From Candidatus Bathyarchaeota archaeon (GTDB lineage: Archaea; Asgardarchaeota; Lokiarchaeia; Sigyniarchaeales; Sigyniarchaeaceae), in NCBI GenBank assembly GCA_014729935.1, contig WJJB01000433.1:1-6254 (forward strand): a stretch of 6,254 bases of DNA, read 5' to 3'. The translations under genes and the position numbers were made by a program. Positions 1 through 5,813 of the stretch are shown here, in pieces; within the stretch, counting starts at the first letter, position 1, and each line of letters begins with the position of its first letter. The notes under the pieces are model-generated. The model had not been told where the DNA came from, did not search any database, and saw only the letters and a list, made by a program, of their open reading frames with translations.

Positions 1-956
1 GCGTTCACCATTCTTGCGAGAATGTATGCAAGACTGAATCCTATAATGAATTCCGGAAGCCCCGATGCACGAGTGATCGCCATCCCTTCATCCAAGAACC
101 TTGCCAACATCCACGTACTAGCAAGCAAGAGGGCAATGAGATTGCCCTCGAGCAGGTGTAACGCGTCCCCGGGTGGCCTGAGCTTGGTAACCACGTGCAG
201 GACGATACCGAAAATGACCATGCTGATGCCGATCTCCCCGAGTAACTTGAATGAGAAGCTGGAACTTGCTAGCATGGAAAAACTGATTGCTGAGATCACT
301 ATGCTGGTCAAAAGATCCCTGATACTCAAGATGAGATCGACTTTCACCCCCTTGGCATCGCGTGTATCGATGGTTAAGTCGATCTTACCACACGTCGCCA
401 TGAATACCACGGCAATGGCACCCATCCCGGCGATTGGAGCTAACAAGATTGGTGTCGCCACGTAAGTGGTGTATGCTGCAAATCCACTGAAACTTATCAT
501 CCCTCCAGCAATCATCACGGCCATGGGTGTTATCTTGAGATCCTTGCTTTCTTTCCCATTCCTGATGCGACGTGTGAACTCTATCAAGAAAGGTGGGTGG
601 ACACTAATCATTAGCAAGATCACCAATAATTGACCGGGTATTCCACAAATCAGCAAGTTACATCCGATGGTGGTTGGAACAGTTGGAAGATTCCAACCAA
701 TCGTGAACCAAGCCATGGCAACAACCATGGAAATCAGGAAGCACGAAACGGCTAGGAATTTCCCATCAATGAATTTTGAAATGACCGTCACCAATAAAAA
801 GGCGGAAAATGCGCACGCGCCAAGCACCACGTAATGCCATGCTTGTGTGAAATAGCTGTCAAATACCACTTTTTCATGGAAGAGGAGAATCGTGAATTCA
901 CTTAAAAGTGACCCCCAGGCAAGTGCAACCATCGAACTTCGTGATGTTTTAATCAT
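1..956 (-). CDS. Polytopic membrane protein, possible MFS-type transporter (partial, C-terminus beyond window)
   Basis: The minus strand stays open from the ATG at 956 to the window edge, giving 318 codons plus two bases; no stop is reached, so the gene continues to the left. I see about ten hydrophobic segments, near residues 9-27, 39-60, 67-86, 97-119, 143-163, 165-188, 214-236, 238-257, 270-288 and 300-318. A polar stretch at about 189-213 separates the first six from the rest. Six helices, a central loop and at least four more helices fit major facilitator superfamily topology, but I recognise no diagnostic MFS motif, so transporter is an inference. The start overlaps the preceding beta-helix gene by 8 nt and has a GGAGG Shine-Dalgarno nine nt upstream, which supports this ATG and translational coupling. 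Context suggests uptake of a sugar released by the surface enzyme. Being an integral membrane protein is well supported; the substrate is unknown. Confidence 0.82.
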   Translation of the reverse strand, partial: MIKTSRSSMVALAWGSLLSEFTILLFHEKVVFDSYFTQAWHYVVLGACAFSAFLLVTVISKFIDGKFLAVSCFLISMVVAMAWFTIGWNLPTVPTTIGCNLLICGIPGQLLVILLMISVHPPFLIEFTRRIRNGKESKDLKITPMAVMIAGGMISFSGFAAYTTYVATPILLAPIAGMGAIAVVFMATCGKIDLTIDTRDAKGVKVDLILSIRDLLTSIVISAISFSMLASSSFSFKLLGEIGISMVIFGIVLHVVTKLRPPGDALHLLEGNLIALLLASTWMLARFLDEGMAITRASGLPEFIIGFSLAYILARMVN

Positions 957-3249
957 GGATTCCTTCCTCCGAGTGGACGTTGGCTGTTGATCGATTTCCT
1001 TGTGCCTTTGAGAAAATGAGGAAAACGCCAATCCCCGCTCCTGCGATTAGGATGGAAATCACCAGCCAGTAAACCACGGGATCTGTAGATGATCCAAGGT
1101 CACTCATCTCACTCCAATATAGTCCTGGCAGGTCTTTTTGGCGAATTGAAAGATTGCTTGGAAGGATATCTTGGTATAGAGGAGTAATTCCAGCACCCGA
1201 CACCACTGCAAGGATTTGGCTGGAGGGCTCGCTTCCAATATCCCACATGTTGTTTGGAATATGAGATTGCTGCCTATCAGGCTCGATGATCGGGAGCATG
1301 TCAAAAAAATTCCCGGAAATGTTATTTTCACGTATAGACGTGCTTGTTCGTTCCTCCCCCATGGTGTGGTCTTGGAGCGAATTCCCGCTCCTGTAGACAA
1401 CATTACCCGTCCATGTCGTGTTCCATGTCTGTTCGTCGGGATACAATCCGCTCCCGCAACCGTCATGAATGTGATTGAATTGCACCCTTGTTCGATTTTG
1501 CAGTGATAAGGTGTAAATGGCGCCCCCATCCTTCATTTCCATCATGTAATTTGTAATGTAATTATATTGAACTAGATTATCGTGGCATACCGTTTGGATG
1601 CCACTCCAACCCCAACCAACCGAAATCGCTGTATATGCAGTTCCGGAAATCGTATTATGTTCGATTGTGACATCCTGCACGTAGCCAGCCCACACGGCAT
1701 GGCCACCCTTGAATTCCACGGCGATATTCGTGAAATAATTGCTTGCGATGGTAATATCTTTCACCACCCGTGGATCCACCTCGGTCAATGAGCCATCAAT
1801 TCCCCCGATGTTGATTCCGGTCCCAGAGATATCATTAAAAGTGCAACCACGGACAGTTGCATTTCGCGTTCCATCGAAGAGATCCAAGGCTGCGGAACCA
1901 AGTTTCGTGAAGGTGCATCGTTCAAAAGTAATATTCCTGCCGTGGTGAACAGTGACCGCGGCGGGGCTTCGTTCGTAAGTTTTACCTTGATCGGTGGATT
2001 CCACCAGGAAATTCGCTTGCAGATCGACATGACCCTTTCCATACACTTCCGGGCGCAGCCAGCTTGCATGCTTGAATGTGATACCTTCGAACACCATGTT
2101 GCTCGCTGGATTCGATGCATTTCCATGGATCTCGAGCAATGATTCAGTCCGGGGAATGATGGCACGGGTGTTGGAGGAGTTATTCATGTCCTCGTGGGAG
2201 AGCGGTTTATAATACAACCATCCTGTCCACCTGTCATGATACCACTCACCAGGCTTGTCCAAGAGCTCGTACGTGTTTTCCATCCAAGCTGGATCTCTCA
2301 CGCCTGGCCAGCCATCTCCCAATTTGGTGCCTCCCTTTGTTCTCGCATGGGAAAACGCGGGTTGTTGCATCAAGATGAATTTCTCGTCGTGGAACTCCCC
2401 GACGAAATCGACATGGACCCGCGGAAGGTTCCACATGAGATGGTAAGCGAACTCGATGTCCCTGTAATAATGGGGTGCATCACGCAATGCCGTGCCAGCC
2501 GGGGTTTTCCAGGACTCCATCGATGAGAATTTCGTGTTCTTTTCGAACCCGTGACCATCTCCATTAATGGAAAAACTTCCCTCTTCCACGAGTTCTCGGG
2601 CCCGAATCGCCCTGCGTTCCCACCACGTCGATCCATCGTGTGAGGTGGTCATCACTGATAACGGCTCGGGTGCCCCGGCATGGGGGCGAGAATCGTTTTC
2701 CATCAAGATCTTGGAAGGATCCGGGGTATTGAAATCAGCACCTATTCTTGTTTGAAGGTAAAGCTGCCTAAATTGCGTCATACCAACATGGCATTTCATG
2801 ATACCGTCGTGGTGTGGTATCCATCCTGAAATGATTTCTCCGCCATCCACCACTGGTATCTCGCCCGGATACGCCCTGTAAATGATACGATGACCATTAC
2901 GCCCGCTTGAAGTCTCATTGAATATCAGGGTTTGATTAACATGATACCTGCCTTCTCGCAGGTAAATAACGATGCTTCCATTCATTGATGGTGCGATCAA
3001 TCGTGCCTCATCCCGAGCTCTTTCGATGGTCTTGAACGGATGTGTTTCGTTTCCTGCGTTAGCATCATCACCACCTGGCGCCACGAAGATTTCCACCATG
3101 GCTGGTGCGTCTGCATTCCATGGTGACCGGACATCCATCGTTGCATCATCCCTGCAATCGATTCCAATGAAGAAGGAATGCACCCAATAACCAGACATCA
3201 ACACCAAGAGCAAAAAACCTGGGATCTTCCAGTTCCTTGCTTTTATCAT
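949..3249 (-). CDS. Secreted, membrane-anchored right-handed beta-helix glycosidase, GH141-like
   Basis: The 766-residue protein has a positively charged start and a hydrophobic segment (about 9-30), a signal peptide or signal anchor with no lipobox. A C-terminal transmembrane helix (725-746) precedes a 20-residue polar tail, so the body should face outside. Residues 53-143 match the entry region of beta-helix glycosidases: FVAPGGDDANAG, PFKTIERARDEAR, YLREGRYHV, YRAYPGE, VDGGEIISGW. The helix coils occupy about 383-620 and include YTAISVGWGWSG (539-550) and KDGGAIYTLS (573-582), motifs I associate with GH141, whose known members act as alpha-L-fucosidase or xylanase. Asp574 and other coil acids are candidate catalytic residues, not mapped against a structure. 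Thirteen N-X-S/T sequons lie on the external part, fitting an N-glycosylated archaeal surface protein. The ATG at 3249 directly precedes the signal sequence. The gene follows the GH4 gene after 120 nt and overlaps the membrane-protein gene. The beta-helix fold is secure; exact family and substrate are less so, and a lyase or another beta-helix glycosidase family is possible. Confidence 0.9.
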   Translation of the reverse strand: MIKARNWKIPGFLLLVLMSGYWVHSFFIGIDCRDDATMDVRSPWNADAPAMVEIFVAPGGDDANAGNETHPFKTIERARDEARLIAPSMNGSIVIYLREGRYHVNQTLIFNETSSGRNGHRIIYRAYPGEIPVVDGGEIISGWIPHHDGIMKCHVGMTQFRQLYLQTRIGADFNTPDPSKILMENDSRPHAGAPEPLSVMTTSHDGSTWWERRAIRARELVEEGSFSINGDGHGFEKNTKFSSMESWKTPAGTALRDAPHYYRDIEFAYHLMWNLPRVHVDFVGEFHDEKFILMQQPAFSHARTKGGTKLGDGWPGVRDPAWMENTYELLDKPGEWYHDRWTGWLYYKPLSHEDMNNSSNTRAIIPRTESLLEIHGNASNPASNMVFEGITFKHASWLRPEVYGKGHVDLQANFLVESTDQGKTYERSPAAVTVHHGRNITFERCTFTKLGSAALDLFDGTRNATVRGCTFNDISGTGINIGGIDGSLTEVDPRVVKDITIASNYFTNIAVEFKGGHAVWAGYVQDVTIEHNTISGTAYTAISVGWGWSGIQTVCHDNLVQYNYITNYMMEMKDGGAIYTLSLQNRTRVQFNHIHDGCGSGLYPDEQTWNTTWTGNVVYRSGNSLQDHTMGEERTSTSIRENNISGNFFDMLPIIEPDRQQSHIPNNMWDIGSEPSSQILAVVSGAGITPLYQDILPSNLSIRQKDLPGLYWSEMSDLGSSTDPVVYWLVISILIAGAGIGVFLIFSKAQGNRSTANVHSEEGIHD
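966..970 (-). promoter_or_regulatory. Shine-Dalgarno for the membrane-protein gene
   Basis: GGAGG on the minus strand, nine nt before the ATG at 956, lies inside the last codons of the upstream beta-helix gene. It matches the anti-Shine-Dalgarno of archaeal 16S rRNA (CACCUCC). It decides the start of the downstream gene and implies translation from a shared mRNA. The other starts in this window lack such a motif. Confidence 0.75.
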
Positions 3250-3270
3250 GGAAGGTTATACGTTTTAGGG

Positions 3271-3279
3271 CTTTATCAA
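3271..3279 (-). promoter_or_regulatory. Weak TATA-like element before the beta-helix gene
   Basis: TTGATAAAG on the minus strand is centred about 26 nt upstream of the ATG at 3249, the spacing expected for a leaderless archaeal transcript. No purine-rich BRE is obvious beside it and there is no Shine-Dalgarno before this start. The gene may have its own promoter or may be transcribed through from the GH4 gene. Low confidence. Confidence 0.25.
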
Positions 3280-3310
3280 TGATGCGATGATACGTGGAGA
3301 AACCGTTAAT

Positions 3311-3341
3311 AATTGGAATGAGAGAACGCTTAAAATTGGAA
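3311..3341. repeat. Direct repeat AATTGGAA x2 in the GH4 / beta-helix gap
   Basis: AATTGGAA occurs at 3311-3318 and again at 3334-3341, 23 bp apart start to start, some 60-90 bp upstream of the beta-helix start codon. The spacing is close to two helical turns, which would put both on one DNA face, as for a dimeric regulator. The region is AT-rich, so coincidence is quite possible. Confidence 0.25.
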
Positions 3342-3352
3342 ATAGAAAAAGT
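3337..3352 (-). terminator. Possible T-rich terminator after the GH4 gene
   Basis: The minus strand reads CACTTTTTCTATTTCC beginning 17 nt after the GH4 stop codon. Archaeal RNA polymerase stops at T-runs without needing a hairpin, and five Ts followed by three more could end part of the transcript. It is weaker than the T-runs flanking elf1, and readthrough into the beta-helix gene is equally plausible. Confidence 0.3.
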
Positions 3353-3369
3353 GGAAAGAGAATGCCCCC

Positions 3370-4881
3370 TCATTCTTGAGGTGGCAAGCATTTGGCTTTT
3401 AACTCTTCACGCGGGGGCCACTTGACCTTGTATGCGTCTTTTTGAGTGGCAAGATCTTTCTTGCTCACGAAATATTTTCCCACGCGTTCCTTGAGTTCCT
3501 CCTCGGTTTTCGGGATGAGTTCCGCGAACGTGGGAAGCCATTCCCTCTGGTAAAACAACATGTTCCACATCATCGCTTCGATTGCATCGGGATCCTCGAT
3601 GAACGCGCACATTGGATCGTGTAGCAACCCTTTTAGTAATACATCAGTATCGCCCTTCTGCCATGCATCGACCACGTAATCTTGCGTGATGCAATGAACC
3701 TTCACCAAGTTAGCAATTTCATTATCGATGGAACCAACATCGATCCCCACCATCTTGCCATCCTTGAAAGATCCAGGGACTTCAAGAATCGCTCCTTCCG
3801 GGAGGTTGGAACAAAGCGACTGCCCGAAATTTGGAACGTTTACCACGTGGTGATGGCTAGCTTCGTTGTTAATAAAGTCTGCAGTCATTTGAAGCGCGTG
3901 TTCCCCATGCTCGGTTGGCTTGGGTAGTTTCTTCAGGGAAAAATCCCGGGAAAGCATGCTAAAACGATGCACCGCCGCTCGATGGCTCAATCCAAGGGAT
4001 TTCACGTCTCGCAAAACGGTTATTCCAAACGGGTTCCCCTTGTGGTTGAAATAATTGAAGTATTCTGGCATGAATTCAGCAACATGCCTGGAACCGGGAT
4101 ACGGGAAGTAATCATGCTGCCCGAGAAGATACCAATTAAACTTCCTGCCTCCAACACCTTTCTCGTAAGCCTTTTCCCATTTTTCCCTCATGATGGCATA
4201 CAAGTCCTTTCCTTGATTTTCAACACTGAGCATCCACGCGTAATGATTCACGCCGACGTAGGTGAAATCTAGGTCACTATCCCAATTCTTAACTTCTGGG
4301 AGATCCGTCATGCTGTTGTTGAATTGCTTGATTGCGTTCATGCCGCCAAATAGCTCATGGCATAACCCGATGTATTGCAGGTCCTTTTTCACTCGCCTGG
4401 CGGTCTTCACGATTGTGGCTTGCGGGTTGGTGTAATTGAGTAACACGGCATCTGGGCATAATTCAACCATATCCCGGGCTATGCTTTGCACGGGGGGACC
4501 GCACCGCATTCCCCTGAAAAACCCTCCCGGTCCGCAAGTATCTCCCGTGTTCTGCGGGATGCCAAACTTCATCGGGATGTAATTATCAAACCATTCAGCT
4601 GCTTGCCCTCCAACGGAAATGGACTTGTACAAGAACTGGGCGTTTTCCAACGCCTCCCGCTGATTTACATGATGAGTGACCTTGATATCAACTCCCGAGT
4701 TCTTCGCCATGTTTGACAAGATATTCGCAGTGTATCCAAGCACCCTCTCATCAATATCCACGAGTGCTGCGTGGATGGGTTTTCCATCTAGTTTTCCAGC
4801 CGAAACGATATTTCGGAAGAGCCCCATGCTAAACCTGTGGGATCCAGCACCAATATAAGCAATCTTGTAATAATCGGTCAT
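3370..4881 (-). CDS. Family GH4 NAD+- and metal-dependent glycosidase (alpha-glucosidase/alpha-galactosidase type)
   Basis: A cytosolic 503-residue enzyme with no signal peptide. GH4 enzymes hydrolyse glycosides by an NAD+-assisted oxidation-elimination route with a divalent metal, usually Mn2+. Visible signatures are the Rossmann GAGS (11-14), the cofactor-region acids in VDID (41-44), GDTCGPGGFFRGMR (113-126), NYTNP (149-153), the metal ligand Cys174 in GLCHE, the second ligand His213 in GVNHYAW, a likely Tyr258 base in HDYF followed by SRHVAEF (264-270), VNVPN (347-351), NLPEGAILEVPG (359-370) and LLHDPM (419-424). The CHE sequence at Cys174 fits subgroups acting on unphosphorylated sugars; the phospho-glycosidases generally have CN-x-P there. 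Length is slightly above the usual 430-490, through the charged tail after about 455. The start has no Shine-Dalgarno but sits 29 nt from a good BRE/TATA. It lies 27 nt after the small acidic gene. Family certain; whether glucoside, galactoside or glucuronide is open. Confidence 0.96.
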   Translation of the reverse strand: MTDYYKIAYIGAGSHRFSMGLFRNIVSAGKLDGKPIHAALVDIDERVLGYTANILSNMAKNSGVDIKVTHHVNQREALENAQFLYKSISVGGQAAEWFDNYIPMKFGIPQNTGDTCGPGGFFRGMRCGPPVQSIARDMVELCPDAVLLNYTNPQATIVKTARRVKKDLQYIGLCHELFGGMNAIKQFNNSMTDLPEVKNWDSDLDFTYVGVNHYAWMLSVENQGKDLYAIMREKWEKAYEKGVGGRKFNWYLLGQHDYFPYPGSRHVAEFMPEYFNYFNHKGNPFGITVLRDVKSLGLSHRAAVHRFSMLSRDFSLKKLPKPTEHGEHALQMTADFINNEASHHHVVNVPNFGQSLCSNLPEGAILEVPGSFKDGKMVGIDVGSIDNEIANLVKVHCITQDYVVDAWQKGDTDVLLKGLLHDPMCAFIEDPDAIEAMMWNMLFYQREWLPTFAELIPKTEEELKERVGKYFVSKKDLATQKDAYKVKWPPREELKAKCLPPQE

Positions 4882-4906
4882 TTTTCATTCACTTTTCCAT
4901 GAATTG

Positions 4907-4918
4907 TATTAAATTTCG
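4907..4918 (-). promoter_or_regulatory. BRE/TATA promoter of the GH4 gene, overlapping the upstream stop codon
   Basis: The minus strand reads CGAAA (4918-4914) then TTTAATA (4913-4907), close to the archaeal BRE plus TATA pattern. The TATA centre at about 4910 is 29 nt from the GH4 ATG, so transcription would start at or just before the ATG, giving a leaderless mRNA. The TAA stop of the 105-residue gene (4911-4909) lies inside the TATA element. No Shine-Dalgarno precedes the ATG, which agrees with leaderless initiation. Confidence 0.55.
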
Positions 4919-5226
4919 AAGAAATCCTTCACCACTTGCTTGAGCTCGTCCGTGTTCATCTCCGTTCCCTTCTCGTCATTAATGATCACGCCCCACCGAT
5001 GTTCACCAACCGGCGTGATTATAATTCGCGGGAAATCGTACCATCCATCCACGCCCATATCCGCGAGAAAACTACCCGTTCCACGCTTCTCTATCATGAT
5101 GTAAGACTTCTCGTTTGTATAATTCGAAGTCATGTCACCATACTCGATAATTTCTTCCCAAGCCTCTTCGAATTCGTCAATTTCCCCTTCAGGAATGGGG
5201 GAACCATCTATATGCATGATAAACAT
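4909..5226 (-). CDS. Small acidic hypothetical protein, 105 residues
   Basis: I do not recognise this protein. The N-terminal third is strongly acidic (EGEIDEFEEAWEEIIEYG, residues 13-30) and probably helical. Residues about 40-83 alternate hydrophobic and polar positions like beta strands (SYIMIEKRG, FPRIIITPVG, HRWGVIIND), and residues 91-104 look like a closing amphipathic helix. The order helix, strands, helix suggests one compact soluble alpha/beta domain. There is no signal peptide, membrane segment, metal-binding cluster or recognisable catalytic motif. Met1 and Met4 are both possible starts; neither has a Shine-Dalgarno. It is the first gene of the leftward cluster, 27 nt before the GH4 gene, but that gene appears to have its own promoter, so a functional link is uncertain. 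The composition supports a real gene. Confidence 0.7.
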   Translation of the reverse strand: MFIMHIDGSPIPEGEIDEFEEAWEEIIEYGDMTSNYTNEKSYIMIEKRGTGSFLADMGVDGWYDFPRIIITPVGEHRWGVIINDEKGTEMNTDELKQVVKDFFEI

Positions 5227-5251
5227 GTGATTTCAACCCTTTGCATTGAAA

Positions 5252-5259
5252 GCATATCA
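5252..5259 (-). promoter_or_regulatory. Candidate TATA for the 105-residue gene
   Basis: TGATATGC on the minus strand is centred about 29 nt upstream of the ATG at 5226, which fits a leaderless start. A second candidate, TTATTTA, lies further upstream within the inverted repeat at 5266-5292. I cannot choose between them by eye. Confidence 0.3.
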
Positions 5260-5265
5260 CACTCG

Positions 5266-5292
5266 AGGTTATTCCCGGTTGGTAAATAACCT
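5266..5292. promoter_or_regulatory. Perfect 8-bp inverted repeat, candidate operator
   Basis: AGGTTATT (5266-5273) and AATAACCT (5285-5292) are exact reverse complements around an 11-nt spacer. The 27-bp dyad sits 40-66 nt upstream of the start at 5226, in the divergent region, and its right arm overlaps the sequence TTATTTA that could serve as TATA for the leftward gene. The geometry fits a dimeric repressor or activator site. No regulator gene is in the window, and a weak RNA hairpin is the alternative. Confidence 0.4.
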
Positions 5293-5444
5293 TTGATGGT
5301 CACATTGGCATTACATGGAAATTCCCGTGAACGTATTGGAAAGCGGGAGGATGTGAAGATTCAAGGGATCTATTCATTACCTTCCAAGTCTCAAGCATAA
5401 GGTTTTAAACGGCGGCTCCCATTGTCACCATGTATTCCTTTTAG

Positions 5445-5450
5445 TTTATA
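5445..5450 (+). promoter_or_regulatory. TATA box of elf1
   Basis: TTTATA is centred about 25 nt upstream of the ATG at 5472, which predicts a leaderless or nearly leaderless mRNA. A second AT-rich element, GTTTTAAAC at 5402-5410, would place initiation near 5432 and leave a 40-nt leader containing AGTGAT (5459-5464), a weak Shine-Dalgarno-like match. The first is favoured for its spacing. Confidence 0.45.
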
Positions 5451-5471
5451 CTAGGATTAGTGATATCAACA

Positions 5472-5726
5472 ATGGGTAGACGCAAACGAAAGCAGCAAGT
5501 GTACCGGCCACAACGGAAACCCCCCAAGATATTCTCATGCCCGCACTGTGGTTCCAATTCGATGAAAGTGAAGGAAATCAAAGTGGACAAGGAGGAGGGC
5601 ACGGGATCGGCCACCATCAGGTGTGGTAATTGTGGCTTGGAAGAAAGTTTTCCCGCTGGGCCGCTTACCGAACCAGTGGATGTGTACGGTGATTTAATCG
5701 ACGCCTTTTATGGAGAAGGAGATTAA
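5472..5726 (+). CDS. elf1: Transcription elongation factor Elf1-like zinc-ribbon protein
   Basis: An 84-residue protein with the complete Elf1 layout. A very basic N-terminal tail (MGRRKRK, then further Lys/Arg to residue 19) is followed by a zinc ribbon with ligands Cys23, Cys26, Cys51 and Cys54 (CPHC and CGNC), and a C-terminal segment LTEPVDVYGDLIDAF (65-79) that closely matches the conserved SEPVDVYSDWIDA of eukaryotic Elf1 as I recall it. In eukaryotes Elf1 binds elongating RNA polymerase II near the DNA entry site and helps passage through nucleosomes; archaeal homologues are expected to act on the archaeal polymerase. I start at the ATG 5472 because Elf1 proteins begin MGRRK; the in-frame GTG at 5460 would add MIST with no homology support. 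It is monocistronic, divergent from the leftward cluster, and ends before a six-T run. This gene is the best indicator of a eukaryote-related archaeal host. Confidence 0.95.
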   Translation: MGRRKRKQQVYRPQRKPPKIFSCPHCGSNSMKVKEIKVDKEEGTGSATIRCGNCGLEESFPAGPLTEPVDVYGDLIDAFYGEGD

Positions 5727-5731
5727 TCCCC

Positions 5732-5737
5732 TTTTTT
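5732..5737 (+). terminator. T-run terminator of elf1
   Basis: Six Ts flanked by C-runs begin five nt after the elf1 stop codon's last base. This matches simple archaeal intrinsic termination, and no stem is needed. It lies in the convergent gap, facing the leftward membrane-protein gene. Confidence 0.55.
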
Positions 5738-5778
5738 CCCACCTTCTCTTGAACATCCTGCACACCACACCTTGCACT

Positions 5779-5785
5779 AAAAAAA
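5779..5785 (-). terminator. T-run terminator of the right-hand membrane-protein gene
   Basis: Seven As on the plus strand are seven Ts on the minus strand, 28 nt beyond the TAG stop at 5814. Together with the elf1 T-run 41 nt away, this separates two converging transcripts. Confidence 0.55.
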
Positions 5786-5813
5786 GGAAGTAATGATGGG
5801 TACGAGTGTGTCT

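Larger units (their letters stand above)
5227..5471. other. Divergent intergenic region between the leftward cluster and elf1
   Basis: This 245-bp stretch has no convincing coding frame and no tRNA-like or repeat-array structure. It holds the 8-bp dyad (5266-5292), TATA candidates for the leftward gene, the small palindrome GTTTTAAAC (5402-5410) and a TTTATA element before elf1. Roughly 5300-5400 contains nothing I can name. Confidence 0.6.

Noticed and set aside
22..465. Plus-strand open frame of 147 codons
   Set aside because: It lies wholly opposite the membrane-protein gene, whose minus-strand frame is open for all 318 codons with clear hydrophobic periodicity. The plus-strand product has no coherent domain or membrane pattern.
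1104..1529. Minus-strand open frame of 141 codons inside the beta-helix gene
   Set aside because: It overlaps, in another frame, the C-terminal coils and anchor of a well-supported protein, and its product shows no recognisable features.
3154..3249. Lipoprotein signal on the beta-helix protein (Cys32)
   Set aside because: The residues before the cysteine are G-I-D, which do not form a lipobox; a signal peptide or signal anchor is favoured.
5318..5355. Possible hairpin TCCCG ... CGGGA in the divergent region
   Set aside because: Only five paired bases around an 18-nt loop, too weak to support a structured RNA or terminator.
5460..5471. GTG start adding four residues to Elf1
   Set aside because: Elf1 homologues begin at MGRRK, and the candidate TATA spacing fits the ATG at 5472 better.
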